Assembly: GCA_019096155.1 (NCBI GenBank)
Contig: JAHCVI010000002.1
Span: 2,108,001 to 2,172,000 of the forward strand
Reading direction: 5' to 3'
Source: Staphylotrichum longicolle
Taxonomy: Eukaryota > Ascomycota > Sordariomycetes > Sordariales > Chaetomiaceae
Length of the DNA stretch: 64,000 nt
Shown: one piece after another, positions 42,193 to 55,667 of the stretch
Numbering within the stretch: the first letter of the stretch is position 1
Layout: each line of letters starts with the position of its first letter
Made by a program: the position numbers and the translations under genes
The notes under the pieces: model-generated
The model's database searches: none
Told to the model about the DNA's origin: nothing
Seen by the model: the letters and a program-made list of their open reading frames with translations, nothing else

Positions 42193-45100
42193 TGTCTCGA
42201 GAAAGAATGTGCAGGCAAGAGGTTGGCAATGGCCAAGGAAGGGGGAAGGGGGAATGGGTTGGAAGTTCACGTCGATGTCTCAGTCTCCCGGACTGAGCGT
42301 CTTCGAGGGATGGTGGGATGTTCTACTGTGTATGGCTGCTGGCATGGAGGAGCACGCCCCGAGAGGTTGGGGGGGGTGGCAGAATATTTTAATGGAGAGA
42401 GGAGAGTGCTGCCCAAGCAGCCAAGGTGGGCTACCCTTGAGCTGGTGTGGGAACCGAGTGTGAGTGTGGGAAACCTTGTTGCGCGAACGCTGTCAGGGGA
42501 CTTCCCTCGGGTGGCCGACGGGTCGAATGCCAAGAAAAACCCATAACGGTCTGCTATGACTGGACCCGCCGTCACCGTCAGCCGCCCATGCTGCGTGGTG
42601 TGAAATCATGCGCTGGTGTGGGTGGTGGTGTGGTGGGTGTGGCGCGCAGCAAGAGTACATGAGTAGAGTGTGTATGTACCTCCGTCCCGCAAGGGCAGCG
42701 AGCAGCAGGTCCGTTACGTCGCGGGCCTGGAAAAAAAGACGGATGAATGGTCCTGCCCTCGCATGACAGGGCTATGCATGCCAACCCCCGCCCCCCTTGT
42801 TCCTGCCCCTGCCACCGGCGATCCCTGCTTCCGTTGCTCCTCCCTCCACAGCAAGGATCGCGCGGGGGGCTGCGATTTCGAACTTTTGTCTGCCCATTTT
42901 TCTCCATGCAGTCACGAGTGTTTTTGACGATGGCTACCGGAAATGGTTGGGAGAAAAAGCTTGAAGCGCTTAGGCGAGGCCATTGAAGCTCCACCGGAAT
43001 GGCCTTCTGTTAGAGCCTAACGTTACAAGGCCATCGAGGGCTGGCTGTCGAATGGGCTGCGATTGAGGGCTTGTCGACGGCGAGCCCTGGTTGGCCGTGG
43101 CCTGTGTTTCAGGTAGAACCGGTCTTCGAACCCTCAACGCCGACAGCGAGCACCAGAGCCGTGGAAGTCCCCGCCAAGCCCGCGATTCTCTGCAGTGGTG
43201 TCTGCGCTAACCATCCCTGGCTCGACCAGGAGTCAACCTCCGGAGGTGTTTCTGTCCGGTCTGGGAGCTTTGACTCGGACTCGTGCAAAGTCGGGATCAT
43301 GAAGGTGCGCGTTTCCAGAGACGAGACGGGCGAGACGGACGCAGACGGGACTCTCGTTTTCCGCGTCACAGCCTCACCAACTCGTGAGCCTGTTTTCTGT
43401 TTTTTGCGTTGCTGCGAGTTCCAGGTCTGCGCAGTCGGTCTTGTCGTCATCAGCCTCAGGGGGCCTCCGATCAGTCGACAGCGTGACCAGTGACCACCCA
43501 CCGCGCTGCATGCAGTGGCATGCCACATGCAATTCTCCAATCAGCCGTGGTTCGCCGTTGCCGCCGCCCTGAGTTGGGATCCGGGTTGACGTGCCAATCG
43601 CCGTCACCCAGTACTCGACCCCTCACGAGCCACGCTGTGTCGCTGCCAATGAGCAACCAGGCCAGAAAGTGCTTGGGCTGCACCCCACGGCCGATGGGAG
43701 GCGAAAGCAGTTCGACTCGTCGGAGCTGCTCGCAGCGGCTGGAACGATGCTGCACACCACCTCGCAGAGGGGGAGGGTTCAGGGGGCTCTGGTTTGGGTT
43801 GATTTCTTTCTCGTCCAGCCTGCCTGACCTGCTGGCGTCTGCCCGACCGACCGTTCAACCTCTTGAGGTCGCGACGCAACGGAGCCTGACCGACCCGACC
43901 GCCCGCTCGTGTCGGCCGCCCTGACTGTCCCGGCCGCCAGGACGCGAATGCAAGCCAGGATGCTATTTTATCCTGAGGGCATGTTCGGCCGGTAGCGGTC
44001 GCTACTAACTGAGCTGCTAACTTAGCTGCTCGCTCTCGCCTGGGCCGGCCGTTCGCCCGGGTGTCCTTTTTGCTGGGACCATCACCGGAGAGGCCTGCTC
44101 ACGGCATGAACTTGCAGATTGTTTTGGGAGCGGCGCGGCCTCTTGACTCCCGCACCCGACCGCCAAAGCGGAAAGGTCGCCCACGGCATCGGTTGTGTTG
44201 CCCTCTTTGGTTCTTTCACCTTCAGCGCGGCCCTCCGAGGGACACATCGTCATAATCGGCCTCACAAGAAAGCCCTCGACAGACCGCCGGCTGGTGTTTT
44301 GTGACTGCAACGAAAACAAAAATAAACTCAGCTCGGCCTGGACAGGACATCCTGGGTTCGGTGTCCGTCCTCCCTCTATTAACGCTCCTCCGTTTTGGTA
44401 AGCCTTACGGGATTGGAGAGCCGCCAGCCCCCGTCTTATTCTAGCTTCCCCAACATCGTAAAAGTCTGTTCGTGTTGTCGTCTCTCACTCTCACGCGCAA
44501 ACACTGCCACAGTCAGCTCCCGGTGATGTGGATACTTTGTTTGGAGGCGATGGGTTGTGGCGCCATCTCGTGGCTGCCATCCTCCGCAAATCAGGAACGA
44601 AGAACCCTGAACTCGAGTCGCGATTCGACCAGCCTTTTGACCTTACCTGCCTGAGCCTGCGTTGGTCTTCCCACAACTGTTTGGTGAAGCGGTCGGTGGG
44701 AGGGGAGTGCGCTCCGTTTCGTTTCGTCCCTTCGGTCTGGACAACCCCTGGCGATGTCAAGACAAAGACAAGCACGCACTCGCTCGTGGCGCCGGTCATG
44801 GGAGTCATTCGAGCCATTGATTTGCCATGTCACGACGAGGTTCAGCGCTTCTTGCCGTGGGAGCGCTGCACGGGATGTTTCCAAAATGTTTCTAAAACAC
44901 CAGGGCTCCCTCGTGGTCGAGCTGGCATCTCGAAACACGACTGACACCGACGTGCTTCAGACGACAGGTGCAACCCGCGTCTGAGCGTGACGACAACGAT
45001 GGAAGCACCGTTTTGCGCGGTATGACCCTGCTGCAACACCGCACCCGCTACTGTGGAAATATCCACTCGTTCCAATGCTCCTGTACTCAGTTCAATGATG

Positions 45101-48100
45101 CATTCAATGTCAGTGTATCATCCGGCCGGATTCTGGTGCATGCTTATCCGTTCACCCTGGTCGCCCATGACCTCAACCGTGGGAGTGGGAGTGCCTTGTC
45201 TGATGTTGATTGACGCACATAACCCTAATTCTGCCATTGCGTCATGGCCTTCTTGGAGGAAGAGGGTTGCGGATCCAGAACTGCCTGTTGGCCCAAGCTC
45301 CACCCAGAGCTCCCAGCAACCCAATCAGGCACGCCTTGGAAGTCTGAGCTCACGTGAGATGTTTTCTCTCTCCACATTCACAACCAAATCGAGATCTGTG
45401 TCACCTGTTGTCCTCGACCTGCATCATCAACCATCCCTGGAATACGAAGCATCGACGCAAAATCTATCAGATCACCGGACTTAAAATTTGGCAAACCATC
45501 GCCAGAATACTCAAGATGCCAGAAACTCGGTCTCGACTCAAAGAAGGCAACGGCGCGAGACCGGCATTGCCCAGTGGCTTGCAGTGAGGCACAGAAATAG
45601 AGTGCTCACTGTGCCGTGGACACCCATTGCTCGGCTCTTCTGCGTCCAACATGCTGGGGCTGACTCGGCTGAGCAACTGTCAGAGGACGAATCATTGCTC
45701 CGTTTGCACCGCAGAGCACCATGGCAAACAGTCTTACTGGATGCCTTTGATGCCGGGCTGAGGCTGGGTTGCTGGGAATGTTCAGCTGGATTCCACCGGG
45801 ATTAGGACCGCCTCCCGGCTCACACTCCGGTCCGGGGTCCGGGTCCGTTTTGTCGGAGCGGGGGGACAACATGCACATGCTCTACGGTATGCTCTCGGCT
45901 TCTTGAACGGTGCAGCTGGCAAGCTCACGATCCTGGTCCCAATGTCTTCCTACACGGAGGAACTGTTATCTGTCTTTGGCTTGGCTTTTCCTTCCTCTCC
46001 ATGCATCCCACATCCCACACCATGCATCGGAGCAACGAAGCGGCACGGGCGCAATTGGATGATCCCCTGCTTCGGTCGCTTCGGCAGTCTCACTTACCTT
46101 GTTTGGCGTGTTTGACACCGAGGCCCGTCGAGTCACTGCCTGGCTTTCAAGGTTTCAGCCTCCCCTGGCTCAACCAGATCTGGCACCGAACTCTTTTGAC
46201 TTGATACTCGTCCACATGTCGCCTCGCGAGAAACCCCACCCAACTGACGACGCAAAGACTCGTCGGTAAGCTCAGCGGAAGATCGACCAACAGTGCTGCA
46301 GGGTCGCTGTCCGGGTCGCCGTCGAGGCTGTCCAGGCTGTGCCGTAACCGAGCTTTCGACGTCTTGCATCTGCCGAGTGTTGGTTCCTCTCACTTACACC
46401 CGGCTTACACCGAACAGGAACAAAAGCGACCAACTCCCACAGCTCCCCGCAGTTTCCGCTGCCTCGGTATCCAGAGGTTATACATAGACACTTGCAGCCT
46501 CACCTGATTGGTGCATCCTTGCGACGGCAGGCGAGCAACAACACTCGACTGCACGATTTCAACTTGAACTCAGCCCTCTTTTCCTCGTCCATGATGCCAA
46601 CGACACTCGTGAAATGGGATGGTGAGCCTACCACGTAGCCAAAGGATCATTAAATGCAGGCCCGAACAACGGCCGCTTCTAGACTCAGCCACTTGCGGGA
46701 TCTGCCACACTTTACTTTTGTTCAGTCTTGCTGCAAGGAGCCTAGGTTACACTGACCTTCGCCGAATGAGCATGGTCACGGAGTGTCTGCCAGGTCAATA
46801 GAAACTTGATCAAAACGGTCAATCTATGAGAATACCATCCACTCGATTCTACGTACAAAACCTCCGTTCCGGCACTTGAGCCTCCCTGCCTGCACAGTTG
46901 ACGTGCTTGTCCGTCAACTCGGAACCACCACAAACACCAAACCTGCACAAGTTTGACTTTTCTATTTCTAGCACCCATCAAAGCAGTCACCGAAGCCTCT
47001 GGAACCCCCCGCCTTTCAATGCTGCTGCGGACAAACACCTGCCCGCTTCAGGCCTTGAATAAACAAAACACACTGCCAATCTAAGTCCGTACTCCCTCGA
47101 TACCAGATAGCCACCTCCCAAGACAAGACAACTCCACGTCTTGGAAAAAGATAAGTAAAGTAAGTATGTACTACAACCTAAGGTAGCGACGAGGACACAA
47201 CCACACGTTAGGTCCCAAACCACCTTACGTGTGTTAAACCAAATCATCTCCCTCCAAAACCCGGCACCCTGTGGCCAAAATAACCCGTACCCCAAACTGA
47301 ACTTGAGGCGCCACGATGCCTTTAGGTTTTGATAAGCGAAATCTTATTGTAAAATAACGTCAAATAAAAGTCATTGAGAAGGAAAGAAAAAGAAGTAGGA
47401 AAAGAGGAAGAAAAGGGGAAAGAAAAACGCGGAAGAAACGAATCCAATGAACTTGGATTCCACTTCACTTTTTTTCATCAAGCAGTCAGGCTTTCTCAGT
47501 ACCTTTGGTAAGAAATGGAGATGTCGCAATGGTTCTGTGATTTTGGTGGACGGCTTGTTTTGTCCAGAAGGAGCCCGGTAACGCGACGGTATGCTGTAGT
47601 TACACCGCACCATCCGGGAGTTGCTTTCTCGTTCTGCACCCTGACGTCGTTTCTTGAATGAACCGGGTAAGTCGCATTCGGCTACGTGCGAGCCACAATC
47701 CCCTTGCCTGCGCAGCAGCCGAACGGTGACATGGTCGAGTGGTATTGAACCAGGTTAGCGAATTGTTTATTCCCGGGGGGGTTATGTTCTGTCCGCTCAT
47801 CAGATATGGAAGAATGGGGAAAAAGGGAAAAAAAGAGGTTCTCTTGACATCACGATGGTCTTGTTCTGGTGGTGGTGTAATGTTGCAGCGAGGTGGAACT
47901 GTGAGGACAGTGTCGTGGTTGGTTTGGGGATGGAATGAACGCCTCATGGGTAGTTGAACATGTCTCCAAATCATGACGACGCGGCAGATGGAGAGGATGG
48001 TGGGCACAGAGGCTTGATACCAATATCGGACGCCGCTGCTTTGGGCAGAAGAATGATGGTGCGCTACCGGCTTTCGGTTGATTGTGTGCCTGAGAGTTGA

Positions 48101-48483
48101 GCTGGAGTAGCACTTGGCCTTCTCCTGGGCAGCAGTGATACCTATACAAGTCACAACTTCAGGTTGCGTCCTAGGTGGGCAAGAAGGCAGTTTCGGGAGG
48201 CTGTTATTGCCCATGAGACACCCGCTTTGACAGTGCAAACAACCAAGCAGTAACCATTGAACAACTGGGGTATAGTACACTAAAGTCCCAACTCGAAGGA
48301 AAGGAAGAACACTCAAACAAAAGGGCGATAAATCTCCCTGGCGCCTCGTGGAGCCCTGAGACCGCATCGACGCCAAACAAACACACCAACCTGATTTCCA
48401 TGCCCTTTGCGACCAGCCCATAAACCTCCTTTCCTCCTTTTGAACAACCCTCCTATCCCCACCAAGCTTTTCTAACCCGCTCA
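42193..48483. other. 6.3 kb stretch with no recognisable gene
   Basis: Between the polyQ gene and the F-box gene, both minus strand. All ORFs are short or overlap each other on several frames, with no signal peptides, domains or splice-joined families that I could recover. I found no tRNA fold, terminal inverted repeat, or long direct repeat. Base composition is not strikingly AT-rich, so it does not look like a heavily RIP-mutated transposon. A 315-codon minus-strand frame at 47600-48547 looks like 3' UTR noise. Confidence 0.55.
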
Positions 48484-50864
48484 TCAACGCCACAAATCCA
48501 ACCTCTCCCTCTTCGTCTCTCCCGCACTGCTCTTCGGCCTCGGCCACTCGTCCTCCCCACCGCTACCACCACCACTATCACCACCAGGCGCCAACAAGCC
48601 CGCGCCCCCTGCCCCCCCAAAACTGCCTCCATAACTCCCAGCACCACCGCCCGTCGCCCTGCTCCCCCTCCTCTGCCCACCGCCATTACCGGCATTCCCA
48701 TCCGGCACAGCCAAGAACCCGCCGCCGACCCCCGTCCCGCTGACAAGCACGCTCCGCCGCGCCCCAGCCCCGCTGCTCCACCCGGCCGTGCTGCCGCCCA
48801 TGACGTCCGCGCCGAGCCCATAGCTGCTCAGCGGCCTCTCGCCAGACCCCCGCCCCGCTCCATTGTGGCCAGCACCGCCGCCGCCGACCTGCACGAACGC
48901 CCAACCGAGCTGGTCGTCGTCGCCCTTGGTGAAGACCTCGAGTTTCGCGGGCAGGTTCATGAACCCGCCCCAATGGCGGCGGCGGCGGCAAAGGGGTTGT
49001 TACTGCTGAAGCGCGGATTCGCGTTCGGATTCGTGGAGACGCCGAGTCCGGACGCGGGCTAAAGGCGCCGTTGAGGGAGGAGAGGGAGCCCTGCGGGCGG
49101 TGACCGCCTCCGCCGCCGCCGCTGAAGGGCGCGGACGGGGGGAGGAGGGGCGACGGGAAGCCTCCTGCTTGGGACGGTCTTTGCGGAGAGGAGGAGAAGG
49201 AGAAGGGGGATGAGGACGCGCTGCTTGCGGGGCGGGCGACGCGGCCTTCGGCGAAGGAGGGCGCGGGAGGGGGCAGGCCGAGGAGGAGATCGGGGAAGTT
49301 GGGGTCGCGGACGTAGACGGCGTGGAGGTTGGGCAGGCCGCCGGCGAGGAGAGAGCCGGCGAGGTAGTTGTAGTAGCTGGCGGTGACGGAGGAGTATTTG
49401 GGAACTGACGGGGCGGCGGTGATTTCGAAGTGGAGGGACTCAAGACTCGTCGAGGAGAGAGGGGGGATATGGTGTGACCCGGCGGCGGCCGGCATGGTGG
49501 CGGACACGCTGTCGATGAGGGACAGGTGTTTGAGCGCGGGAGCGTACGGCATGAGATCCTGCAAGGCCCACGCGCGGACGCCGGTTCCGTTAAGGGTGAG
49601 CACCCTCAGTGCCTGCCGCGCCTCTGGCAGGACCAGCCAGGCCGTGAGGCCTTCGGACGTGACGTTGGGGGTGTCGGTGAGAATGAACTCCTCCACCGGC
49701 GGAAAAGGGGGGAGCATTTCGTTCCATGCGAGCGTCTCATCGGTAAAGGATGCCGTCTGGCTGACCTTGAGCGCCCGCAGGTTGCCCAGGCAGCCCAGCG
49801 CATGGCGCGTCATGCTCGGTTCCATGTCGATCCGGATCAGCTCGAGCACCTCAAGTTTGGTCCACACCCTCCCCGTCGCCAGAGCTTGCAGGCTGTTCTC
49901 CGAGCCGCCCATGTATGTCATCTTGCGCAGCTCGAGGCAGCGCGCCTGCACCTCCAGGCGGAGAGTCAGGAACGCCGGCTCGTCGGTGAAGAGGCCTTCG
50001 GGGAGGTCGACGTAGTGTAGGTTGGGTGTGACGGCAATCGTCCGGGCCAAGTCGGCCTGGCAAGATTCGCGCAGCATGTACGGCATCTTGAGGAACTGGA
50101 CGAGCCGGCCGCGGCGCACGGGGTCTTCGCGGAGAGTGCGACAAAGGAGCTTCAGGCGGGCCTGCGCCGGGTCTTCGGGTTCGCCATTGCGGTCGAAGAA
50201 GGACCGCCGCTTCCGCCGGTCGGCCAGAATGGCTTCGAGTTCGCAGTAGTGAACGCTGTCAATGCGGATGCTGTGGTATCTGCGTGTCGAGGCTTGTCAG
50301 TGACCTGCCATTCCGTCCCCGCAGCAAGGATATTGGGGGCGATGGGGGGAGCCTGAGACAAAGCTATGGTGGGCACTCGACATACAGCAGCTTGACAGCC
50401 TCGGTCTTCCACCTCCTGCAGACGGCGACGCAGCGTGCCAGGTCGCGCAGGTCGCACAGCATACAGCCATCCTCAACGGCACTCTGCTCGCAGGTGGCGT
50501 AGGTCTCGTCGCGACTGTGGGGGCAGACAAATGTGAAGATGCGCGCAAAGACGGCCTCGGGAAACCGACCCAGCACGGCGGCCGAAGTGTGGGTAGGCCG
50601 GGGCCCGAGGTGGGTGGGATGGGAGTAGCTCCTTGGGTCGTAGGTGCCGGCGGGCGGAGGGGAGCCGAAGGGCCGATTGCGACCGGAGCGGGAGTCGGCG
50701 TGGCCAAGGTATCCGCTGTGCGCCGGAGCCGACTGCTTGCTGTTGCTGTTTGTGCTGCTGCCAAAGCCCGGCATCCGGCCGTGGCCGCTGTTGCCGTCGT
50801 CCTTCCGCTTGTCTTTCCTCCTAAAGAACTTCATTCTGCCTAGCACTGTCGTGGCAATCCCCAT
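48484..50864 (-). CDS. F-box protein with leucine-rich-like region, two apparent 1-nt deletions
   Basis: Minus strand, exon 1 50864-50386 and exon 2 50279-48484 (donor GTATGT, phase 2). Start at the Kozak-like GCCATGG at 50864; an ATG ten codons later (MKFFRRKDKRK) is also possible. Residues about 95-170 form an F-box: RFPEAVFARIFTFVCPHS, CDLRDLARCVAVCRRWKTEA, VKLLYHSIRIDS. Residues about 230-480 hold irregular leucine-rich segments (LEVLELIRIDM, NLRALKVSQT, LRVLTLNGTGVR, ALKHLSLIDSV). Near 49050 the frame must shift once (to give NPNANPRFSSNNPFAAAAAIG) and near 48966 again to give FMNLPAKLEVFTKGDDDQLG and the Gly/Ser-rich end. Each shift is explained by one missing G. Corrected length is about 758 residues. 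F-box proteins are substrate adaptors for SCF ubiquitin ligases; the substrate is unknown. Confidence 0.85.
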
Positions 50865-51953
50865 GGCAGGAGGGGAAAGGGAAATGCGAGGGCGCGCGAC
50901 GTTCAAAAGAGGTGGGGTTTATCGTTGGGTAGGTGGGATTGATCGAGCTCCCCCTGTTGCTGGGGTCTGCCTACCAGGGAGGCACTCACTTCCACCTCAG
51001 AACTGCTTGCCGCTTTTGGGTGGCTGTCAGTGCTTCCCGGCAGGCGTGAGGCAACCCCCTGCACCGATGCACTGGCAAATGATAGTTCGTTGCGAGCCGA
51101 TTGCTAGCCGATTGCTGACTCTTTGTGGTCGATGGAATGGCTCACAATTCTCCAACATAACACTGCTCAATCCTGCGGGAAGTTTTTGAACTATGACAGG
51201 TGCAGAGCACCACTTCGGTTAGTTTACCTGAGGTCCTGCAGTTTGTCTCCGTCGCTGACCGGCGCCTTACCTTGTTAGGTACAGTAATTGACAACTTGAT
51301 ACAGGCCGCGAGCCCTGAGAGGGAGATAGTTAACAAGAACCCGTGCTCAACGCCTCTTGGTGACTGCCCTTGCTGGTTTCCAGAAGGTATGACAAAGAAC
51401 AAAGAGATGTTCCAGGTTGCACAGCTGAGATGAGCACTCATGTTTTAGCCCCACGGCTGTGGAGAGCTGGGTCCCGTTGGCCGTGAATTACAATGAAAGG
51501 GTTGGAGATGTTTGCCGGAGGTTTCAGTTCAGTGTGGGTATCCCGGCGAGCCTGGCTGGGGATAACATCACTGACAAGGCACACAATCCGATCCGAACAA
51601 CACTTCTGCAAGTCAATCTTTACAAGTGGCACATAGATACACAAACATCTGGCTCGCACCAGTAATTATCTCTCCAATGCGTCGTCCCGTCCCCGATCCG
51701 CCCGTCCCCAATCTGTTTTGGCGCGACATAACAAAACAATTACCAGCCTCCACCCTCGTACAAACTCGTCCGTGGTTGTGTGGCCTTGACCAACCTTCCT
51801 TCACTGCATCTGAAATCTGCAAAGGCGCTTATGTACAAATGCTGAAAATGCTTCTGTTCCTCGCTGACTACGTGAAGAGCAAACATGCTTTTATGATGAT
51901 GGTGCAGCTTGTAAGTGGAGGTCAATGCCGAGCACAAAGCCCCGAGGGGCTGA
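50865..51953. other. Intergenic region
   Basis: About 1.1 kb between the F-box gene promoter side and the glycogen synthase 3' end. Nothing further is recognised. Confidence 0.55.
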
Positions 51954-54329
51954 TCAGTTGCCGTTGATCGGGGCGCCGTCCGGAGGGCTGCCCGTCTTGT
52001 TCCTCAGGGTGAGCGGGAACGGGTACTCATCAGGGTCCTCCTCCTCACTGTGTGTAACGCATTAGCAAAAGCCGTCTACAGATCCGCGGTGGCTGGGTCA
52101 GTGGCACTTACGGAAGCTTCCATGCAACATAGTCCTCGGTGCTCAACCCCTCGCGGCCCTCCTGGAGGCTGGCAAAGTCGCCGGGAGTCATCATGCCGGT
52201 CCGATCGCGCGGAGAGCCGGGCACCGAGAACGGCCTCGAGATCTTCTGGTCCACCCCGGGGATGAAGTCGTCCTCCTCCTCGCCGCTGAACGACATGGGA
52301 TACGCCCGTCTGAGGGCGAGCTGCCGGGCTTTGACGTACTCCATGCCCATGCGCTTCCAGTCGAGCAGGTCGCTAAGCCGCTCCGTCCTATTCCGCTGGT
52401 TGATGCGCTGCCTGCGGCTCTTCTGCGCAAAGTCAAACATGTGCGACGTGAGCTGATTGACCGAGTCGTCCACGCCCTTGGTACGACGGTCCACGATATA
52501 GATGCCGTAGTCGCTCGAATTCTCAATCAGCTCCTCCATGTAGCAGCCGAACCCGGAAAGGTTGGTCGTGATACTTGGGACGCCCATCACGGTGCACTCG
52601 GCGGGGGTGTAACCCCACGGCTCGTAGTAGGACGCGAACACACCCAGGTGGGTACCGCGCACAAAGTCGTCATAGTCCAGCGGGAGCACGGGGTTCGCCG
52701 AGTTGAGGAACTCGGGGTGGAACACAATCTTGACCCGGTCGCTGGGGTGGTTGAAGAGTTGCACCCGCCGGATCTGGTTCAGGATGGGGTCCTCGTGGTC
52801 GTTGACCATGTTGTGCGTGACGATCGGAGGCAGCCCGTGCCTCTTCATGGCAAACAGGCGGCGACGGAGAAGGACGCGATCCTGGCTAGTGATCAGCTCC
52901 TTCTCCTCGGGCATCGGATCGCCGTCATGCCATTTGAGGGACCGCTCGAAGATACGACGGCCGATGTTCCTCTCAATCGTGTCCACCGTGTCCCTGAGGG
53001 ACTTGATGACGGCCTGCCCCTTCAACGCCTCGACCGTCAGCGACGAAGTCTGAGCAGGCATGATGACGAAGGCGACGACCGTCGTCTTGCTGCCAGCCGC
53101 CTTGAGGCGGTGGTTCAACCGAGCCAAGGACTCGATAAACATGTCGACACCCTTATTCCTGAACTCGTAGCGCCCTGCGGTGAAGAAATAGAGCGTGTTC
53201 TCGGGGTCGAAGTCGTAGTGGCCGTAAAAGTGGCCCCGCACAAAGTCGTGGATCTTCTCCTTGGACTGTTGGTGCAGGTTTTGGAACTCGTGGACCGCCG
53301 AGAACTTGGTGACGTTGAGCCCGTTGGGAAGGACGCCATCGGGCTTGCGCTTGAGCAGATGCTCGCTCTCGTAAGCAGTGATGTGGGAGACGGTGGTGAA
53401 GACGTCGCAGGAATGCGTCGCAGCGCGCTCGATGCAGTACCGGTGATAGATGCCACGCTTGCCCGCTTCGGCATCCACGTCAAAGTGCTGGAGGTTGTTG
53501 TAGAAATCAACCGAGCCGGCGCACAGGTACCGACCCAGCAGTGTGGCATGGGTCGTGAAGATGGTGGTCACATCGATCTGCCGCTTCCTGGTCAGGGGGA
53601 GGGCAACGCCCGCCAGCCACTCGTGGAAGTGCGCAATGACCGCCTTCTTCTTCTCGTGGCAGACAAACTACGACGATGTCAGTCAACCTGTCGTTCCAAG
53701 AGACGCATAGTGCTGCCGAGTACTGACCTCCCCGAGAAACCATGCCACGAGGTAGCCAAAGACGACCGCCTCGTTGGTCTCGTCATCGTTGTCGGGCGAC
53801 GGAATGGAAGCCACGTTCCACAGATCCGCCTTCCACTCGTTCATGTAGCCGTATGCAGTCTTCGTATCGAAGAGAAGGACTCTTGGCGCGCCCCCAATCA
53901 GCCAGCGGCCATACAGTATGCCAATGCCGCGCTCCTTCATGGATTGGATGGTCGCAGCGAGTTCGGGGTTGGTGGGTTCCATCTCTTCGACCTCCACAGC
54001 CGCCTAAAGACCCGTTAGCACCCAGAGCAGCACCCAGAGGCATGTCCAAAGGCTATTGCGGGGCTAGCGGAACAAGCACGTACCGACTGGTGGTTGAGGG
54101 GCCCGATGAGCGTGTAGCGGTCGCCATATTCGGCGGTGGTTACTGGGGCCTTGGACTTGATGACGGAGTAGATGCCGCCAACTGGGACGTGGTCAGTCGC
54201 GCTGCCAGACTGTTAGGGCGCAAGGGTGCACGGGGCGAGCCTACCTCGATGCGCAACTTCTGTCGCAATCTCAAACAACAAGTGGTTCTTGACCTCGCGC
54301 GGCGCGCGGTCTGTCTCTTCGTTCGCCAT
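51954..54329 (-). CDS. GSY1: Glycogen synthase (GT3 family)
   Basis: Five exons on the minus strand (54329-54245, 54181-54084, 54003-53728, 53667-52112, 52047-51954) give 702 residues, the usual length of fungal glycogen synthase. The N-terminus reads [20 protein letters not shown] with the UDP-glucose-binding [11 protein letters not shown]. Later family landmarks are [65 protein letters not shown], and [23 protein letters not shown] near the C-terminal half. Arg-rich [16 protein letters not shown] matches the glucose-6-phosphate-responsive helix. The tail ([22 protein letters not shown]) has candidate phosphorylation sites. It extends glycogen chains from glycogenin using UDP-glucose in the cytosol. 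Intron-containing structure and all junctions are phase-consistent. Confidence 0.97.
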
Positions 54330-55667
54330 TGCGGGCAGATGGGCAGATTTGAGCGTCAATTAAAACTCCTTTGTCTCGGGCAGCCGGTGTCAGTAGGGAA
54401 TGCGATGTCGCAGGCAAGAAATAAACCAAATCTACGATGGTCTGACGGCTGAGGAAATCGAGACCCGAGGAGAAAGGAGGGAGGGTGTGGGCCACCGACC
54501 GATAAGATGGGCGGCTCGCACGCGGGACTATCTGGATAAAGCTCAAACGAGGGAGAGAGATTTCTTGAGAGGAATCCTAGCGAGGAATGGGCGGAGCGAG
54601 CCGAGATTGAGGCCCGGACGAAGGCGGGTCGGATGGTTTATACGGTCCGGATGCAGGGCCAGGCGGGGTGACGTCGGATCCCAGGCGCTGGGCTGAAGGC
54701 GCGTTGGAGCTGCAGTTGCGGCTGGGTCGACGGCAAAGCACCTTGTCAGTGGTTGGCAACGGTGCGAAGCCCAATTTGGAAAAGGGTTTTAGAAATAGGA
54801 TCACCGGGAGGCGGAAGGGGGAGGCGTTTGCCGCAGATGGTGTGTTGGTGAGAGCTGACGCCCGGTTTTGTGCTCCCTCTGGTGAGGGTGGTTGGGGGCA
54901 GGCAGCGTCGCAGTGATGCCAATGCCCAGTGTGCTGGTGGACAAGGTGGAGTACGCCCGACGCCTGGGCCCAGCTTGGTTTACGAAAGCTGCACTTGGCG
55001 GCAGGGGGAGCTTTTTCGGGCTAACCTTCGCGAAAGCGCCCTGCAGTTGCCACTGCGTATCCGTACCAACATCCGACGAAGAGAAGTTTTGCATTCTTGC
55101 ATCGTGTTCGAAAGGCACACCACCGCATCGCCGCCTGCAGCTTCCATGCAAGCGCCGGCGGCTTTTCCATGCGTCTCAGACACTTAACTGCCTTCTTAAT
55201 CCCAGCCCCTCCCCCTGGCCCCGACTGGACCGCCAGCCCCAGCAAGGAGTTGAAGCAAGAAGACCCTTGCGTAGCCGTTAGGACCCTGCTGACCGAATGT
55301 AAGTTACATCGTTACACACAATTAGTGCCCGCCGATCGGACAACGCAGGTGGGTACGGACCCACCAGCGCCCAGTCATGACGACATTGGCTCTTGTAGTC
55401 GCGGGGTCCGAACATCAGGTTACACGGTCGAATGAGTATTCTGTACGAGGAGTCGAGATCACCAATGGATAGGTAGGTGACCTTGAAGTCGTGAGAGGAG
55501 AGCCCCGGCGGCCGAAAGTCGGCGAGAACAAGCCGCCGCCTACAAATTTGTCTGCAAATCATCACTTTATTCTCGCATCATACACAGGGACCTGAACCCC
55601 CTTCGCTTACTTGGAACCTTGGCGAGCAGACCAATCACCATGCGCTTGGTGTCAATCACCACCAACA
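54330..55667. other. Intergenic region upstream of glycogen synthase
   Basis: About 1.3 kb. The first few hundred bases should contain the glycogen synthase promoter. No gene, RNA or repeat is recognised. Confidence 0.5.

Noticed and set aside
44528..44944. 138-codon plus-strand frame
   Set aside because: No domain, no signal, no neighbouring exons; overlaps an equally long minus-strand frame.
47600..48547. 315-codon minus-strand frame in the gene-poor stretch
   Set aside because: Overlaps the F-box gene end, lacks codon bias, domains or start context; probably 3' flank.
52441..54018. 525-codon frame antisense to glycogen synthase
   Set aside because: Mirror frame of a highly conserved gene; the minus strand matches the GT3 family throughout.
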